From Sphingomonadales bacterium (GTDB taxonomy: Bacteria; Pseudomonadota; Alphaproteobacteria; Sphingomonadales; Sphingomonadaceae): a stretch of 64,000 nucleotides of DNA. The translations under genes and the position numbers were made by a program. The notes beneath the pieces are model-generated. The model was not told the origin of the DNA. It worked only from the letters and a program-made list of their open reading frames with translations, and did no database searches. Below, in pieces: positions 18,959 through 28,440 of this stretch (positions within the stretch are counted from its first letter, which is position 1; each line of letters opens with the position of its first letter). The DNA is taken from the NCBI GenBank assembly GCA_009995225.1, contig JAACPW010000006.1:1-64000 (forward strand). Direction: 5' to 3'.

Positions 18959-20611
18959 ATGCGGCGACCCGCAGTCTGGATGCTGGGCGCGGCGGTGCTG
19001 GCTGCGCCGCTCGCCCCAGCGTCTTGGGCGCGCGAGGTGATCGATGCCGCGCCGCCGTCCGACATCGCCGTGACGATTTACCGCGATCCCGATCGCGAGC
19101 TCGACGCGCCGCTCCAGCGTGAATATCCCCGTGGCCTCGCCATGATCAGCGAGACCCGCCGTGTGACACTCCCCAAAGGCGAAACGTCGATCCGCTTTGA
19201 AGGCGTGGCGGAAGGCATGATCGGTGTTTCCGCCATCGTCACCGGATTGCCGGGCGGCACGATCGAGAAGAACCGCAACGCGCAACTGCTGTCTCCCGCT
19301 GCGCTGGTTGACGGCACGCTCGGCAACCGGGTGACGATCACGCGGACGAACCCTGCAACCGGCACGCAGATCAGCGAACAGGCCGTGGTGCGCACCCGCG
19401 CCGATGGCGGGCTGGTGCTGCAAACGGGCGAGGGGTTTGAAGCTGTGCAATGCTCCGGCCTCCCCGAAACGCTCGGCTTCGATTCCGTGCCCGCCGGTCT
19501 GTCGGCGCGCCCTGTGTTCTCGGTCGACACCCGCTCGAATGAGGGCGGCACCTATGACGTGACGCTAACCTACCTCGCCTGGGGCTTCGATTGGCAGGCC
19601 AATTATGTCGCAACCCTCAAGGACACGCCATCCGGGCAGAAGCAGGGCGGCGCGTTTGAACTTGGCTTGTTGAGCTGGCTTACGCTCGTCAACGATAACG
19701 GCCAAAGCTTCGATAATGCCCGGCTCCAGATTATCGCCGGCAAGCTGAATATCGAAAGCGATTATGAACGCCTAGCCGATCCGCCGGTGGCCAAGGGGCT
19801 GTATCTGACGTGTTATCCGCTCGGCAGCACCTCAAGGGGCGCGTTCCCGCCGCCACCGCCACCCCCGCCGCCGCCTGCGGCGCCGCAGATGATGGCGATG
19901 GATGCCCGTACGATTGTGGTGACCGGCGCGCGGATGAAGGCCGAGCTGCTTGAAGCGCCCGCGCAGGTAGTGACCGCAGACGAGGAAGATCTTGGGGATC
20001 TCAAGCTGTTCCGCGTGCCGGGACGCGTCGATGTGTCCGCCAAGGGGATGAAGCAGGTCGCCTTTCTCAACAAGGATGCGGTGACGGCGCGCTATCTTTA
20101 TCAGGCCGGGTGCAATCGTGATGTCTGGATCGACGCCAAGGGTGAGGAACCCCAAGCCGCCAGCCTGCTGCTGGTCACCAAGAACACCGACGACAAGGGC
20201 CTCGGCATCGCGTTGCCGCAAGGGGCAATGACGGTGTATCAGCCAACATCTGAGCGGCCGGGGCGGGGACCGCAACTGGCTGCGCAGACAAGCCTGCGCG
20301 ATTATGCGCGCGGGCAGGATATCGAACTCGCGCTGGGCGAAAGCGCGCAGGTTTATGCCCGTTGCGCGCGCGTCTCAGAACAGCCTGTTATCCGAGAAGA
20401 TCGCAAGTGGGTGCCCATGCGCGCAACCCTCACCAACGCCAATCCGCATCCGATCACTGTGCGGCTGCAACTGGGCTGGGCGGGGGCTCAGGACATCCGG
20501 TTTCGGGGCAAGACCGTGGTGGTCAAGAATGGCTATCAGACAGTGGAACTGACCGTGCCAGCCAACAGCGACCGGCAGTTTGACTGGAAGCTGCGCGATC
20601 GATCTGATTGA
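18959..20611 (+). CDS. secreted DUF4139 protein with Pro-rich, TonB-box-like insert
   Basis: A 550-aa paralogue of the preceding protein, sharing 'LAWGFDWQANYVATL', 'LLSWLTLVNDNGQSF' and the closing 'VPANSDRQFDWKLR'. It differs by an insertion of roughly 50 residues before the shared 'LGDLKLFRVPGRV' block. The insertion consists of ten consecutive prolines (residues 297-306), then 'IVVTGARMK' from residue 319 and 'APAQVVTADEEDL'. The latter strings resemble the TonB box and plug start of TonB-dependent receptors. A signal peptide ends near 'APASWA'. Function is unknown. Confidence 0.85.
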   Translation: MRRPAVWMLGAAVLAAPLAPASWAREVIDAAPPSDIAVTIYRDPDRELDAPLQREYPRGLAMISETRRVTLPKGETSIRFEGVAEGMIGVSAIVTGLPGGTIEKNRNAQLLSPAALVDGTLGNRVTITRTNPATGTQISEQAVVRTRADGGLVLQTGEGFEAVQCSGLPETLGFDSVPAGLSARPVFSVDTRSNEGGTYDVTLTYLAWGFDWQANYVATLKDTPSGQKQGGAFELGLLSWLTLVNDNGQSFDNARLQIIAGKLNIESDYERLADPPVAKGLYLTCYPLGSTSRGAFPPPPPPPPPPAAPQMMAMDARTIVVTGARMKAELLEAPAQVVTADEEDLGDLKLFRVPGRVDVSAKGMKQVAFLNKDAVTARYLYQAGCNRDVWIDAKGEEPQAASLLLVTKNTDDKGLGIALPQGAMTVYQPTSERPGRGPQLAAQTSLRDYARGQDIELALGESAQVYARCARVSEQPVIREDRKWVPMRATLTNANPHPITVRLQLGWAGAQDIRFRGKTVVVKNGYQTVELTVPANSDRQFDWKLRDRSD

Positions 20612-20639
20612 GGCGCCCGCGCCCTGTAGGAAATATTTC

Positions 20640-20654
20640 GTTCCCCACTTGTTC
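20640..20654 (+). promoter_or_regulatory. LexA (SOS) box of recA
   Basis: The sequence GTTC-CCCACTT-GTTC is an exact match to the alphaproteobacterial LexA consensus GTTC-N7-GTTC. It lies 89 nt ahead of the recA start and upstream of the inferred core promoter. Confidence 0.88.
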
Positions 20655-20694
20655 CATGAGAACAAATGCGATACAAGCCGATCCAAGGGTTTGA

Positions 20695-20723
20695 TTGTCG
20701 ATACTTCGCGATCGCCCCTAGGC
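20695..20723 (+). promoter_or_regulatory. candidate recA core promoter
   Basis: TTGTCG (20695-20700), a 17-nt spacer and CTAGGC (20718-20723) lie 19 nt before ATG 20743. The same -10-like hexamer occurs at other promoters inferred in this window. Strength cannot be judged from sequence alone. Confidence 0.5.
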
Positions 20724-20742
20724 AAGTGAAGGAGCGCATGCG

Positions 20743-21810
20743 ATGGCTACGCAATTGAAGCTGGTGGAAGAGGACAAAAAAGCCGTGGACCGTCAGAAGG
20801 CGCTTGAAGCCGCGCTCGCTCAGATCGACCGTGCGTTTGGCAAGGGTTCGGCGATGAAGCTGGGCTCGAAAGAAACGATGCAGGTCGAATCGATTTCGAC
20901 CGGATCGCTGGGACTGGATATTGCGCTCGGAATTGGCGGCCTGCCGCGTGGCCGGGTGATCGAGATTTACGGCCCGGAAAGCTCGGGCAAAACCACGCTG
21001 GCGCTCCATGTCATTGCCGAAGCGCAAAAGAATGGTGGGACCGCCGCCTTTGTGGACGCGGAACACGCGCTGGACCCGGTCTATGCCAAGGCGCTGGGCG
21101 TCGACATTGACGAGTTGATCGTCTCGCAGCCCGATACCGGTGAGCAGGCGCTCGAAATCGTCGATACGCTGGTGCGTTCCAACGCGATCGACGTGCTGGT
21201 GGTTGATTCGGTTGCGGCGCTGGTCCCGCGGGCGGAAATCGAAGGCGAGATGGGCGATTCGCATGTCGGCCTTCAGGCGCGTTTGATGAGCCAGTCCTTG
21301 CGCAAGCTGACCGGTTCGATCAGCCGTTCGCGCTGCATGGTGATCTTCATCAACCAATTGCGCATGAAGATCGGCGTGATGTACGGAAATCCCGAAACCA
21401 CCACAGGCGGCAACGCGCTGAAGTTCTATGCGTCTGTGCGCCTTGACATCCGCCGCACCGGACAGATCAAGGATCGTGACGAGATCACCGGCAACGCGAC
21501 GCGCGTGAAGGTGGTCAAGAACAAGGTAGCCCCGCCATTCAAGCAGGTCGAATTCGACATCATGTACGGCGAAGGCATCTCCAAGATTGGTGAGATCATC
21601 GATCTGGGTGTGAAGGCCGGCGTGGTGGAGAAATCGGGCAGCTGGTTCTCCTATGACTCGATCCGGATCGGTCAGGGCCGCGAAAATGCCAAGAACTTTC
21701 TTAAGGAAAACAAAGAGGTTTGTGACCGGTTGGAAGCTGCGATCCGCAGCCGCACCGACAAGGTTGCCGAGGAAATGATGTCAGGGCCGGACGCGGACTC
21801 GGGCGACTGA
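20743..21810 (+). CDS. recA: recombinase RecA
   Basis: A 355-aa strand-exchange ATPase and LexA co-protease. The Walker A motif 'GPESSGKT' is at residues 77-84. '[22 protein letters not shown]', the L2-loop region '[24 protein letters not shown]' and the acidic C-terminus are all standard. AAGTGAAGGAG lies 5-8 nt before the ATG. Control by LexA is supported by the upstream SOS box, and a long-stem terminator follows. Confidence 0.98.
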   Translation: MATQLKLVEEDKKAVDRQKALEAALAQIDRAFGKGSAMKLGSKETMQVESISTGSLGLDIALGIGGLPRGRVIEIYGPESSGKTTLALHVIAEAQKNGGTAAFVDAEHALDPVYAKALGVDIDELIVSQPDTGEQALEIVDTLVRSNAIDVLVVDSVAALVPRAEIEGEMGDSHVGLQARLMSQSLRKLTGSISRSRCMVIFINQLRMKIGVMYGNPETTTGGNALKFYASVRLDIRRTGQIKDRDEITGNATRVKVVKNKVAPPFKQVEFDIMYGEGISKIGEIIDLGVKAGVVEKSGSWFSYDSIRIGQGRENAKNFLKENKEVCDRLEAAIRSRTDKVAEEMMSGPDADSGD

Positions 21811-21878
21811 TCCTCAAGCGGGGACAGGTCTGGTTGGGTGTCCCGCTCTCCGGCCTGGTTATCGACCCGAACACCCGG

Positions 21879-21921
21879 AACGCCGGCCTGCGCTCTTCCC
21901 CAAGGTGCAGGCCGGCGTTTC
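21879..21921 (+). terminator. recA terminator
   Basis: A perfect 13-bp stem (21879-21891 with 21907-21919, arms AACGCCGGCCTGC and GCAGGCCGGCGTT) has a 15-nt loop, followed by only a short T-rich tail (TTTCGCGTT). The stem is strong but the tail is weak. Confidence 0.7.
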
Positions 21922-22077
21922 GCGTTGGGCAGCCGTGACGCAGGGCCGATCTTGAACGCGTTTGCTGCTGTGTCGATCGTGCCAGACCTCACACAGACCC
22001 TCGTGGGTTGCTGCCATTCGATACGTCTTCCTGTGACACGCCTGCAACGTTCATGGCGCGCTTGTATGCGCGCTCCA

Positions 22078-22105
22078 TTGCCTAAATCCCCTGCTTTGCC
22101 TAACT
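22078..22105 (+). promoter_or_regulatory. candidate alaS promoter, possibly leaderless
   Basis: TTGCCT (22078-22083), a 16-nt spacer and CTAACT (22100-22105) end 7 nt before ATG 22113. Transcription would begin at or next to the start codon. No ribosome site precedes the ATG, which agrees with a leaderless message. Confidence 0.45.
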
Positions 22106-22112
22106 GCACGCC

Positions 22113-24782
22113 ATGACCTCGACGAACGATATCCGCCGCTCCTTCCTCGACTATTTCGCCAAGGCTGGCCACGTGGCCACGCCTTCGGCGCCGCTTGTGC
22201 CTTACAACGATCCGACGCTGATGTTCGTCAATGCCGGGATGGTGCCGTTCAAGAACGTGTTCACCGGCCTGGAAACACCGCCGTCCCCGCGTGCCGCATC
22301 GTCGCAGAAATGTGTGCGTGCTGGTGGAAAGCACAATGATCTCGACAATGTCGGCTACACCGCGCGTCACCATACCTTTTTCGAAATGCTGGGGAATTTT
22401 TCGTTCGGCGATTATTTCAAAGAGCAGGCGATAGAACATTCGTGGACGCTGCTGACTAGCGAATGGGGCCTGCCCAAGGACAAGCTGACCGTAACCGTCT
22501 ATCACACCGACGATGAAGCCCACGGGCTGTGGAAGCGCATCGCCGGCCTGCCGGACGACCGCATCATCCGCATCGCGACGGCCGACAACTTCTGGTCGAT
22601 GGGCGACACTGGCCCGTGTGGCCCGTGTTCGGAAATCTTCTACGACCACGGCGATCACATCTTCGGCGGTCCTCCGGGGAGCCCCGACGAGGATGGCGAC
22701 CGGTTCGTCGAGATCTGGAACCTCGTGTTCATGCAATATGACCAGCAGGCCGACGGCACGCGCCGCGATCTGCCCAAGCCTTCGATCGATACCGGCATGG
22801 GAATCGAACGCGTGGCTGCGGTGCTCCAGGGCGTCCATGACAATTACGACACCGACACGTTCAAGGCGCTGATTTCGGCGTCCGAATCGCTCACTGGCGT
22901 CGCGGCTCAGGGCGAACAATCGGCCAGCCACCGCGTGATCGCCGATCACTTGCGCTCGACCAGTTTTCTGATGGCCGACGGTGTCCTGCCGTCAAATGAA
23001 GGACGCGGCTATGTGCTGCGCCGGATCATGCGCCGTGCCATGCGTCACGCGCACTTGCTGGGCGCCGCTGAACCGCTGATGCATCGTCTTGTGCCGGCGC
23101 TTGTTACCGAAATGGGCCAGGCGTACCCCGAGCTTGTGCGCGGTCAGGCGCTGATCTCCGAAGTTCTGGAACGCGAGGAAACCCAGTTCCGCCGAACGCT
23201 CGACAAGGGTCTGAAACTGCTTGACGAAGCCACTGTGGAGATGGCCGAAGGCAGTGAACTCGACGGAGAAATTGCTTTCCGTCTCTATGACACCTTCGGC
23301 TTTCCCTACGACCTGACCGAGGACGCGCTGCGTGCCCGCGGCATCGGGGTGGACAGGGACGGTTTCGATACTGCGATGGCGCGCCAGAAGGCAGCGGCGC
23401 GCGCTGCCTGGAAGGGTTCGGGCGATGCCGCTTCGGGCGAAGTCTGGTTCGACATTGCCGAGCGTGAAGGCGCGAGTGAGTTCACGGGCTATGCCGCCAC
23501 CACCGGCGAAGGCAGGGTCGTCGCCATCGTCAAGAGCGGTTCCGAGGTTCAAAATGCGTCGGCGGGGGACGAAGTCGTGATCCTCACAAACCAGACGCCG
23601 TTTTACGGTGAAAGCGGTGGCCAGACCGGTGATGCGGGCCTGATGGCCAGCACCGACGGCTTGCGCGCGACTGTGACCGATACCGCAAAGCCGCTTGGAC
23701 GGCTCCACGCACACAGCGTATCCATCGCCGCGGGCAGTGTTGCTGTTGGCGATACGGTCGAGATGAAAGTCGATGCCGAGCGCCGCGACCGGATCCGTGC
23801 AAATCACTCTGCCACACACCTGCTCCATGCTGCGCTGCGCAATCGGCTGGGCGGCCATGTCACGCAGAAGGGCAGCATGGTCGCGCAAGAGCGGCTGCGT
23901 TTCGATTTTTCGCACCCGGTCGCGCTGACGCCGGACGACATTGCTGCGGTCGAGGCTGAAGTGAATGCCGAAATCCGCGCCAATGAAACCGTCAGCACCC
24001 GGCTCATGAGCCCCGACGATGCGGTTGCGGCCGGCGCGCTGGCCTTGTTTGGCGAGAAATATGGTGACGAAGTCCGCGTGCTCGCCATGGGCCGCGCGGG
24101 CAAGGAAGGCCGCAATTACTCGGTTGAGCTGTGCGGCGGAACCCATGTGAAGGCGACGGGCGATATCGGCGTGTTCCGGATCGTTTCGGAAAGCGCGGTG
24201 TCGTCGGGTGTGCGACGGATCGAGGCACTGACTGGCGAGGGCGCGCGCCAGTGGCTTGTGGCGCGAGAGGATGCGTTGAAAGCGGCCGCAAGCGTCATCA
24301 GGGCGATGCCCGAAGATGTGCCTGCGCGCCTTGCTGCGCTCCTGGATGAGCGCAAGCGGCTTGAAAAGGAGCTGGCCGAGGCAAAGAAGGCGTTGGCCTT
24401 GGGCGGCGGCGGCCAAGCGACGGGCGCTGCCGCGGCTGACGAGACGGTTGCGGGAACGGCCTTCAGCGGACAGGTGATCGACGGCCTCGACCCCAAGGAA
24501 CTGCGGCCCTTGCTCGATGCGGCCAAACAGCTAATGGGCTCGGGCGTGGCCGTGATCATCGCCGTCAATGATGGCAAGGCGAGCATTGCCGCTGCTGTGA
24601 CGGATGATCTGACGGCGCGGTTCAGCGCGGTCGATCTGGTGCGCGCAGGCGTCGAGGCGCTGGGTGGCAAGGGCGGCGGCGGACGGCCGGATATGGCGCA
24701 AGGTGGCGGCCCGGACGGCACCAAGGCCGCCAGCGCCCTTGCGACCGTGAAAGCGATGTTGGCAGCCGAAACCGCCGCCTGA
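22113..24782 (+). CDS. alaS: alanyl-tRNA synthetase
   Basis: An 889-aa class II synthetase. The N-terminal '[14 protein letters not shown]' and '[16 protein letters not shown]' begin the aminoacylation domain. The editing domain has the zinc ligands His565, His569 ('NHSATH'), Cys674 and His678 ('CGGTH'). A DHHA1 C-terminal domain with '[16 protein letters not shown]' ends the protein. Length is typical. There is no Shine-Dalgarno sequence before the ATG. Confidence 0.98.
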   Translation: MTSTNDIRRSFLDYFAKAGHVATPSAPLVPYNDPTLMFVNAGMVPFKNVFTGLETPPSPRAASSQKCVRAGGKHNDLDNVGYTARHHTFFEMLGNFSFGDYFKEQAIEHSWTLLTSEWGLPKDKLTVTVYHTDDEAHGLWKRIAGLPDDRIIRIATADNFWSMGDTGPCGPCSEIFYDHGDHIFGGPPGSPDEDGDRFVEIWNLVFMQYDQQADGTRRDLPKPSIDTGMGIERVAAVLQGVHDNYDTDTFKALISASESLTGVAAQGEQSASHRVIADHLRSTSFLMADGVLPSNEGRGYVLRRIMRRAMRHAHLLGAAEPLMHRLVPALVTEMGQAYPELVRGQALISEVLEREETQFRRTLDKGLKLLDEATVEMAEGSELDGEIAFRLYDTFGFPYDLTEDALRARGIGVDRDGFDTAMARQKAAARAAWKGSGDAASGEVWFDIAEREGASEFTGYAATTGEGRVVAIVKSGSEVQNASAGDEVVILTNQTPFYGESGGQTGDAGLMASTDGLRATVTDTAKPLGRLHAHSVSIAAGSVAVGDTVEMKVDAERRDRIRANHSATHLLHAALRNRLGGHVTQKGSMVAQERLRFDFSHPVALTPDDIAAVEAEVNAEIRANETVSTRLMSPDDAVAAGALALFGEKYGDEVRVLAMGRAGKEGRNYSVELCGGTHVKATGDIGVFRIVSESAVSSGVRRIEALTGEGARQWLVAREDALKAAASVIRAMPEDVPARLAALLDERKRLEKELAEAKKALALGGGGQATGAAAADETVAGTAFSGQVIDGLDPKELRPLLDAAKQLMGSGVAVIIAVNDGKASIAAAVTDDLTARFSAVDLVRAGVEALGGKGGGGRPDMAQGGGPDGTKAASALATVKAMLAAETAA

Positions 24783-24985
24783 TAGGGCTTGGTCGGCGCG
24801 TTCATCCGGCGCCGCGCATCTTTCGTTGCGCGCGAACTGAACGCGATCGAGCGCATTTCAGCCATTGCGATGCGGCGTTGATGATTGCATCGAGTGGCCC
24901 GTGTGGCGGGGTTCCGGCGACGCTAAGGGGGGGTGGAGATCTGACGGTATTGCCCCACGCGATCAGGCGATGAGCTGCCTGATGT

Positions 24986-26749
24986 TCAGACTGTCGTGCT
25001 GGTACGCAGTTTGGGTTTTGTGCTGAGGCCGCCATCGCGTTGCAACTGATCGCGGAACTCATCACGCTTGGCGTGGATCGAGGCGATCACCGGGCCCATC
25101 GCGACACCAATATCCACCAGCACAGCTTCGGATAGCTGAAGCGAGCTTTCAAGCGTTTCGGGCACAGCATGGCTCGCCCCCGCCCGGTACATCGCCGCTG
25201 CGTGATCGGTATCGCGTGCGCGGGCAACGATCAAAAGATCGGGAAACGAATCGCGCAGTTTAAGCACCAGGCGCTGCGCCAGGACGGGTTCGTCCATCGT
25301 CAGCACCACCGCCGACGCATTTTCGGCGCCGAGCCGTGTCAGTGTGCCCTTGCGCGCAGCATCGCCAAAGATCGCCAGGTAGCCGTCGACCTTGGCCTGC
25401 TCGATCAGATCGGGGTTTGAATCGATCATCACATAGGCTTGGCCATGGGTCTTCAACATGTCGGCGATCAAGCGCCCCACGCGGCCGCCTCCGACGATAA
25501 TGGTGCGCGGCGTGTCGCTTTCGTTGATCGCGTTCTGCTCTGAGACGCCATCAACCCGGCGTGCCAGTATTCGGCCAAGCTTGGCCAACACAGGCGTAAC
25601 GGTCAGACCGATCGCAGTCACGGTTTGCCAGAAGCGCGCAGTTTCCACGTCGATGACGAGCGCGCTGGTGGCAGCGGCCAGCACGATCAGTGTGGTTTCG
25701 GATGGCGAGGCCATCAGCATGCCGGTTTCCGCCGCCGTACTGCGCCGGGCGCCCATCAAGCGCAGCAGGATGCCCGTGATCAGCGCCTTGAATACCAGCA
25801 CACCCACGACTGCAAGTGTGATCGGAGCGATCTGGGCGCCGATCTCCATCAGATTGATGCTCATGCCCACCGTGATCAGGAACACGCCGAGCGCGAGACC
25901 CTTGAACGGCTCCATGATGAGCTCGACTTCGGTGTGATATTCGGTTTCGGCGATCAACAGCCCGGCGATCAGCGCACCGACGATGGGCGAGAGGCCGACC
26001 AGCGCGGTGGCGAGGCTGGCACCGATCACCACCAGCAGCGATGCGGCGAGGAACAGTTCGGGGCTTTTCGTACGAGCGGCTTGCGCGAACAGGCGGGGCA
26101 AGGCGAAGCGGCCCGCGATCAACAGCACCGCAATCACCAGTCCGCCTTGCCACAGCGTCGTGACCATGCCGGACCAGCCATCATCCGCCGCATTGGGTGC
26201 CAGCGCGCCGAGGATGAAGATGATCGGGACGATCATGATATCCTCGAACAACAGCATCGAAAGCGCCGCGCGGCCCACAGGGGTGCGTGTGCCCGAAATC
26301 GGCAAAACGATAGCGGTGGATGAAAACGCCAGTGCAAAACCGAGCGCCAGAGCGCCGGTCCACTCCATGCTGCCCGCCATTCCGAGAAAAGCCGCAAGCG
26401 AGCTGCCGATGATCAGCAGTTCCAGCGCGCCCAGCCCGAACACCAGTCTGCGCATCTGCCAGAGCCGGTTGAACGACAGCTCCAGCCCGATGGCAAACAG
26501 CAGCAGAACGATGCCAAAATCGGCAAAGGGCGTCAGCCGTTCAGGATCGCTGATCGTGACGTAATAGAGCCAGGGTATTCGCTCGACCAGCGAACCAAGA
26601 CCAAAGGGGCCGACGAGCACACCGATCAGGATGAAACCGATAATGGGCGTGATGCGAAAGCGGGCGAAAACGGGAATCACGATTCCGGCCGCGCCTAGGA
26701 TCACCAAGGCGTCGGACAGAAACGGAGAGAAGGTCAGTTCGCCAGCCAC
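24986..26749 (-). CDS. CPA2-family cation:proton antiporter with RCK domain (KefB/KefC-like)
   Basis: A 587-aa transporter. About twelve membrane helices (residues 1 to about 390) include 'GLELSFNRLWQMRRLVFGLGALE', typical of Kef/CPA2 exchangers. A cytosolic RCK_N (TrkA-N) domain follows, with the nucleotide-binding motif 'IIVGGGRVGRLIADML' and acidic 'MIDSNPDL'. It probably exports K+ or Na+ in exchange for protons under ligand control; the ion is not certain. The start codon is GTG 26749 with no strong ribosome site. Confidence 0.9.
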   Translation of the reverse strand: MAGELTFSPFLSDALVILGAAGIVIPVFARFRITPIIGFILIGVLVGPFGLGSLVERIPWLYYVTISDPERLTPFADFGIVLLLFAIGLELSFNRLWQMRRLVFGLGALELLIIGSSLAAFLGMAGSMEWTGALALGFALAFSSTAIVLPISGTRTPVGRAALSMLLFEDIMIVPIIFILGALAPNAADDGWSGMVTTLWQGGLVIAVLLIAGRFALPRLFAQAARTKSPELFLAASLLVVIGASLATALVGLSPIVGALIAGLLIAETEYHTEVELIMEPFKGLALGVFLITVGMSINLMEIGAQIAPITLAVVGVLVFKALITGILLRLMGARRSTAAETGMLMASPSETTLIVLAAATSALVIDVETARFWQTVTAIGLTVTPVLAKLGRILARRVDGVSEQNAINESDTPRTIIVGGGRVGRLIADMLKTHGQAYVMIDSNPDLIEQAKVDGYLAIFGDAARKGTLTRLGAENASAVVLTMDEPVLAQRLVLKLRDSFPDLLIVARARDTDHAAAMYRAGASHAVPETLESSLQLSEAVLVDIGVAMGPVIASIHAKRDEFRDQLQRDGGLSTKPKLRTSTTV

Positions 26750-26780
26750 GTCAATCGACTAGCGCGTGAAAAGGGCGCTG

Positions 26781-28421
26781 TCACCCACCGCCTGCGCCGT
26801 GCGGCCCAATCGGCTTTGACTGGCCCGTCACATGGTGTTCGCCCAGCGGATCCTTGATGTTGCCAACGCGCTTGTCCCACTCGATCCGGTACAGATCGAA
26901 GCGGCGGTCAGCGAGGTTCTGCACGGTCCCTTCGGCCCGTGCCCAGCTCAGATCGGCAAGGTTCACATCGCTGATCGTGAGTGTCTCGACATTTTCCGAG
27001 GCTTCTGCCGCGATCCCATCACGCGCAAAGGGGAAATCGCACGGAGTCAGGATACAGGACTGAGCGTATTGAATGTCCATGTTGGCGACATTGGGCAGAT
27101 TGCCGACATTGCCGCTCATCACCACAAAGCACTGGTTCTCGATCGCGCGGGCCTGCGAACAGTAACGCACCCGCATATAGCCTTGGCGGCTGTCTGTGCA
27201 GAAGGGCACGAAGATGATCCGCGCGCCTTCGTCCACCAGGCGGCGCGCGAGTTCAGGGAATTCGCTGTCGTAGCAGATCAGCACGCCGATCGGGCCGCAA
27301 TCGGTGGGGATGGCGTCGATCGAATCGCCGCCCTTTACATTCCACCAATAAGCTTCGTTCGGGGTGGGGTGGATCTTCTCCTGCGCGTGGATCGATCCGT
27401 CGCGCAGGCAGACATAGGCGACATTGTGGATGTCGCCATCGGCCATACGCGTGGGGTGCGATCCGCCGATGATGTTGATGTTGAAGGACAAAGCCAATTC
27501 GGACAAGCGTTGCCGGATGCGCGGGGTATAATCGCTGAGTGCTTCGATTGCCTCCGATGGGGACAGCTCGCGGTCTTCGGCTGAGAGCAGCATCAGCGTG
27601 AACATTTCGGGGAACACGATGAAGTCCGATTCGTAATCGGCCGCCACATCGACGAAATACTCGACCTGCTTCATGAACTCATCGAAGCCGGAAACGGCGC
27701 GCGATTGCAGTTGGCAGGTGGCGATCCGGACGCTTTCGACCCCGCGCGGCAGGCGGTGCTTGGGCGGGGAGTCACTATCGACGTAGGGGTTGCGCCAGAC
27801 CATACGCACCGCGTTGCCGCGGCTTGCCTTGTCTTCTGGCAGATATTTCGGGAGGATGCCCGCAGGCTCGAACCCGTTGGCCAGCTGAAAGCGCAGCACC
27901 GGATCGTGGATCTTGCTGTCGATCACCTGCGACAGATAATCCTCAGGCGTATCGGCGCGGTTTGTCTTGCGGCGTTTGGCCCGAGCGTAGCCCGGCATCC
28001 GGCCGCCAAAGACGATCCCTGTCAAATCGAGATGTTCGGCAAGCTCGCGGCGTTCCTCGTAGAGGCGGCGCCCCAGCCGGGTGCCGCGTACCTGCGGATC
28101 GACACACATCTCGTAACCGTAAAGCCACTCACCCGTCGGATCGTGACGACTGCCAAAGCCGTTGCCGGTGATTTCTTCCCAGGTGTGATTGGACAGGGCA
28201 ACACGTTCGTCGAGCCGCATTGACGCGCAATATCCCACGACTTCGCCGTCCAGTTTGGCGACGAAGCAGCCTTCGGGGTAATTGTTGATCTGCCCGCGTA
28301 TTTCGCCCTGCGTGTAGGCAGGCAGATCATCATAGGCGCGGCGGACGAGCTCTCCAATCGCGCGCACGTCCTTGAGCATGGCTTGGCGAATTTCGAGCCG
28401 TGGTTTCGATCTGCTTGCCAT
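26781..28421 (-). CDS. GNAT acetyltransferase-nitrilase fusion
   Basis: A 546-aa two-domain protein. The N-terminal 200 residues form a GNAT domain, including 'CFVAKLDGEVVGYCASMRL' and the acetyl-CoA loop region 'RGTRLGRRLYEERREL'. The C-terminal half is a carbon-nitrogen hydrolase with the full catalytic set Glu272 ('FPEMF'), Lys349 ('QEKIHP') and Cys383 ('LICYDSEFPE'). This fusion is found across proteobacteria, but the substrate is unknown. ATG 28421 is used; the longer frame to 28469 would run into the icd 3' end region. Confidence 0.9.
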   Translation of the reverse strand: MASRSKPRLEIRQAMLKDVRAIGELVRRAYDDLPAYTQGEIRGQINNYPEGCFVAKLDGEVVGYCASMRLDERVALSNHTWEEITGNGFGSRHDPTGEWLYGYEMCVDPQVRGTRLGRRLYEERRELAEHLDLTGIVFGGRMPGYARAKRRKTNRADTPEDYLSQVIDSKIHDPVLRFQLANGFEPAGILPKYLPEDKASRGNAVRMVWRNPYVDSDSPPKHRLPRGVESVRIATCQLQSRAVSGFDEFMKQVEYFVDVAADYESDFIVFPEMFTLMLLSAEDRELSPSEAIEALSDYTPRIRQRLSELALSFNINIIGGSHPTRMADGDIHNVAYVCLRDGSIHAQEKIHPTPNEAYWWNVKGGDSIDAIPTDCGPIGVLICYDSEFPELARRLVDEGARIIFVPFCTDSRQGYMRVRYCSQARAIENQCFVVMSGNVGNLPNVANMDIQYAQSCILTPCDFPFARDGIAAEASENVETLTISDVNLADLSWARAEGTVQNLADRRFDLYRIEWDKRVGNIKDPLGEHHVTGQSKPIGPHGAGGG

Positions 28422-28440
28422 GATCCGGGCTCGCCAGGCC

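Larger units (their letters stand above)
21811..22112. other. recA-alaS intergenic region
   Basis: 302 nt without a convincing gene. It holds the recA terminator (21879-21921) and a candidate alaS promoter (22078-22105). I see nothing else that I can name between 21922 and 22077. Confidence 0.7.

Noticed and set aside
19847..19876. Proline-codon run as a possible simple-sequence contingency repeat
   Set aside because: The run mixes CCG, CCA, CCC and CCT codons, so it is a protein feature and not a slippage-prone pure repeat.
20651..20663. GTTC-CATGA-GAAC palindrome next to the recA LexA box
   Set aside because: It shares a half-site with the LexA box, and the 5-nt spacing does not match a known operator.
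24783..24985. Possible gene or regulatory RNA between alaS and the antiporter
   Set aside because: About 200 nt; the only frame (24802-25065, minus) overlaps the antiporter end and shows no protein features. No convincing structure was seen.
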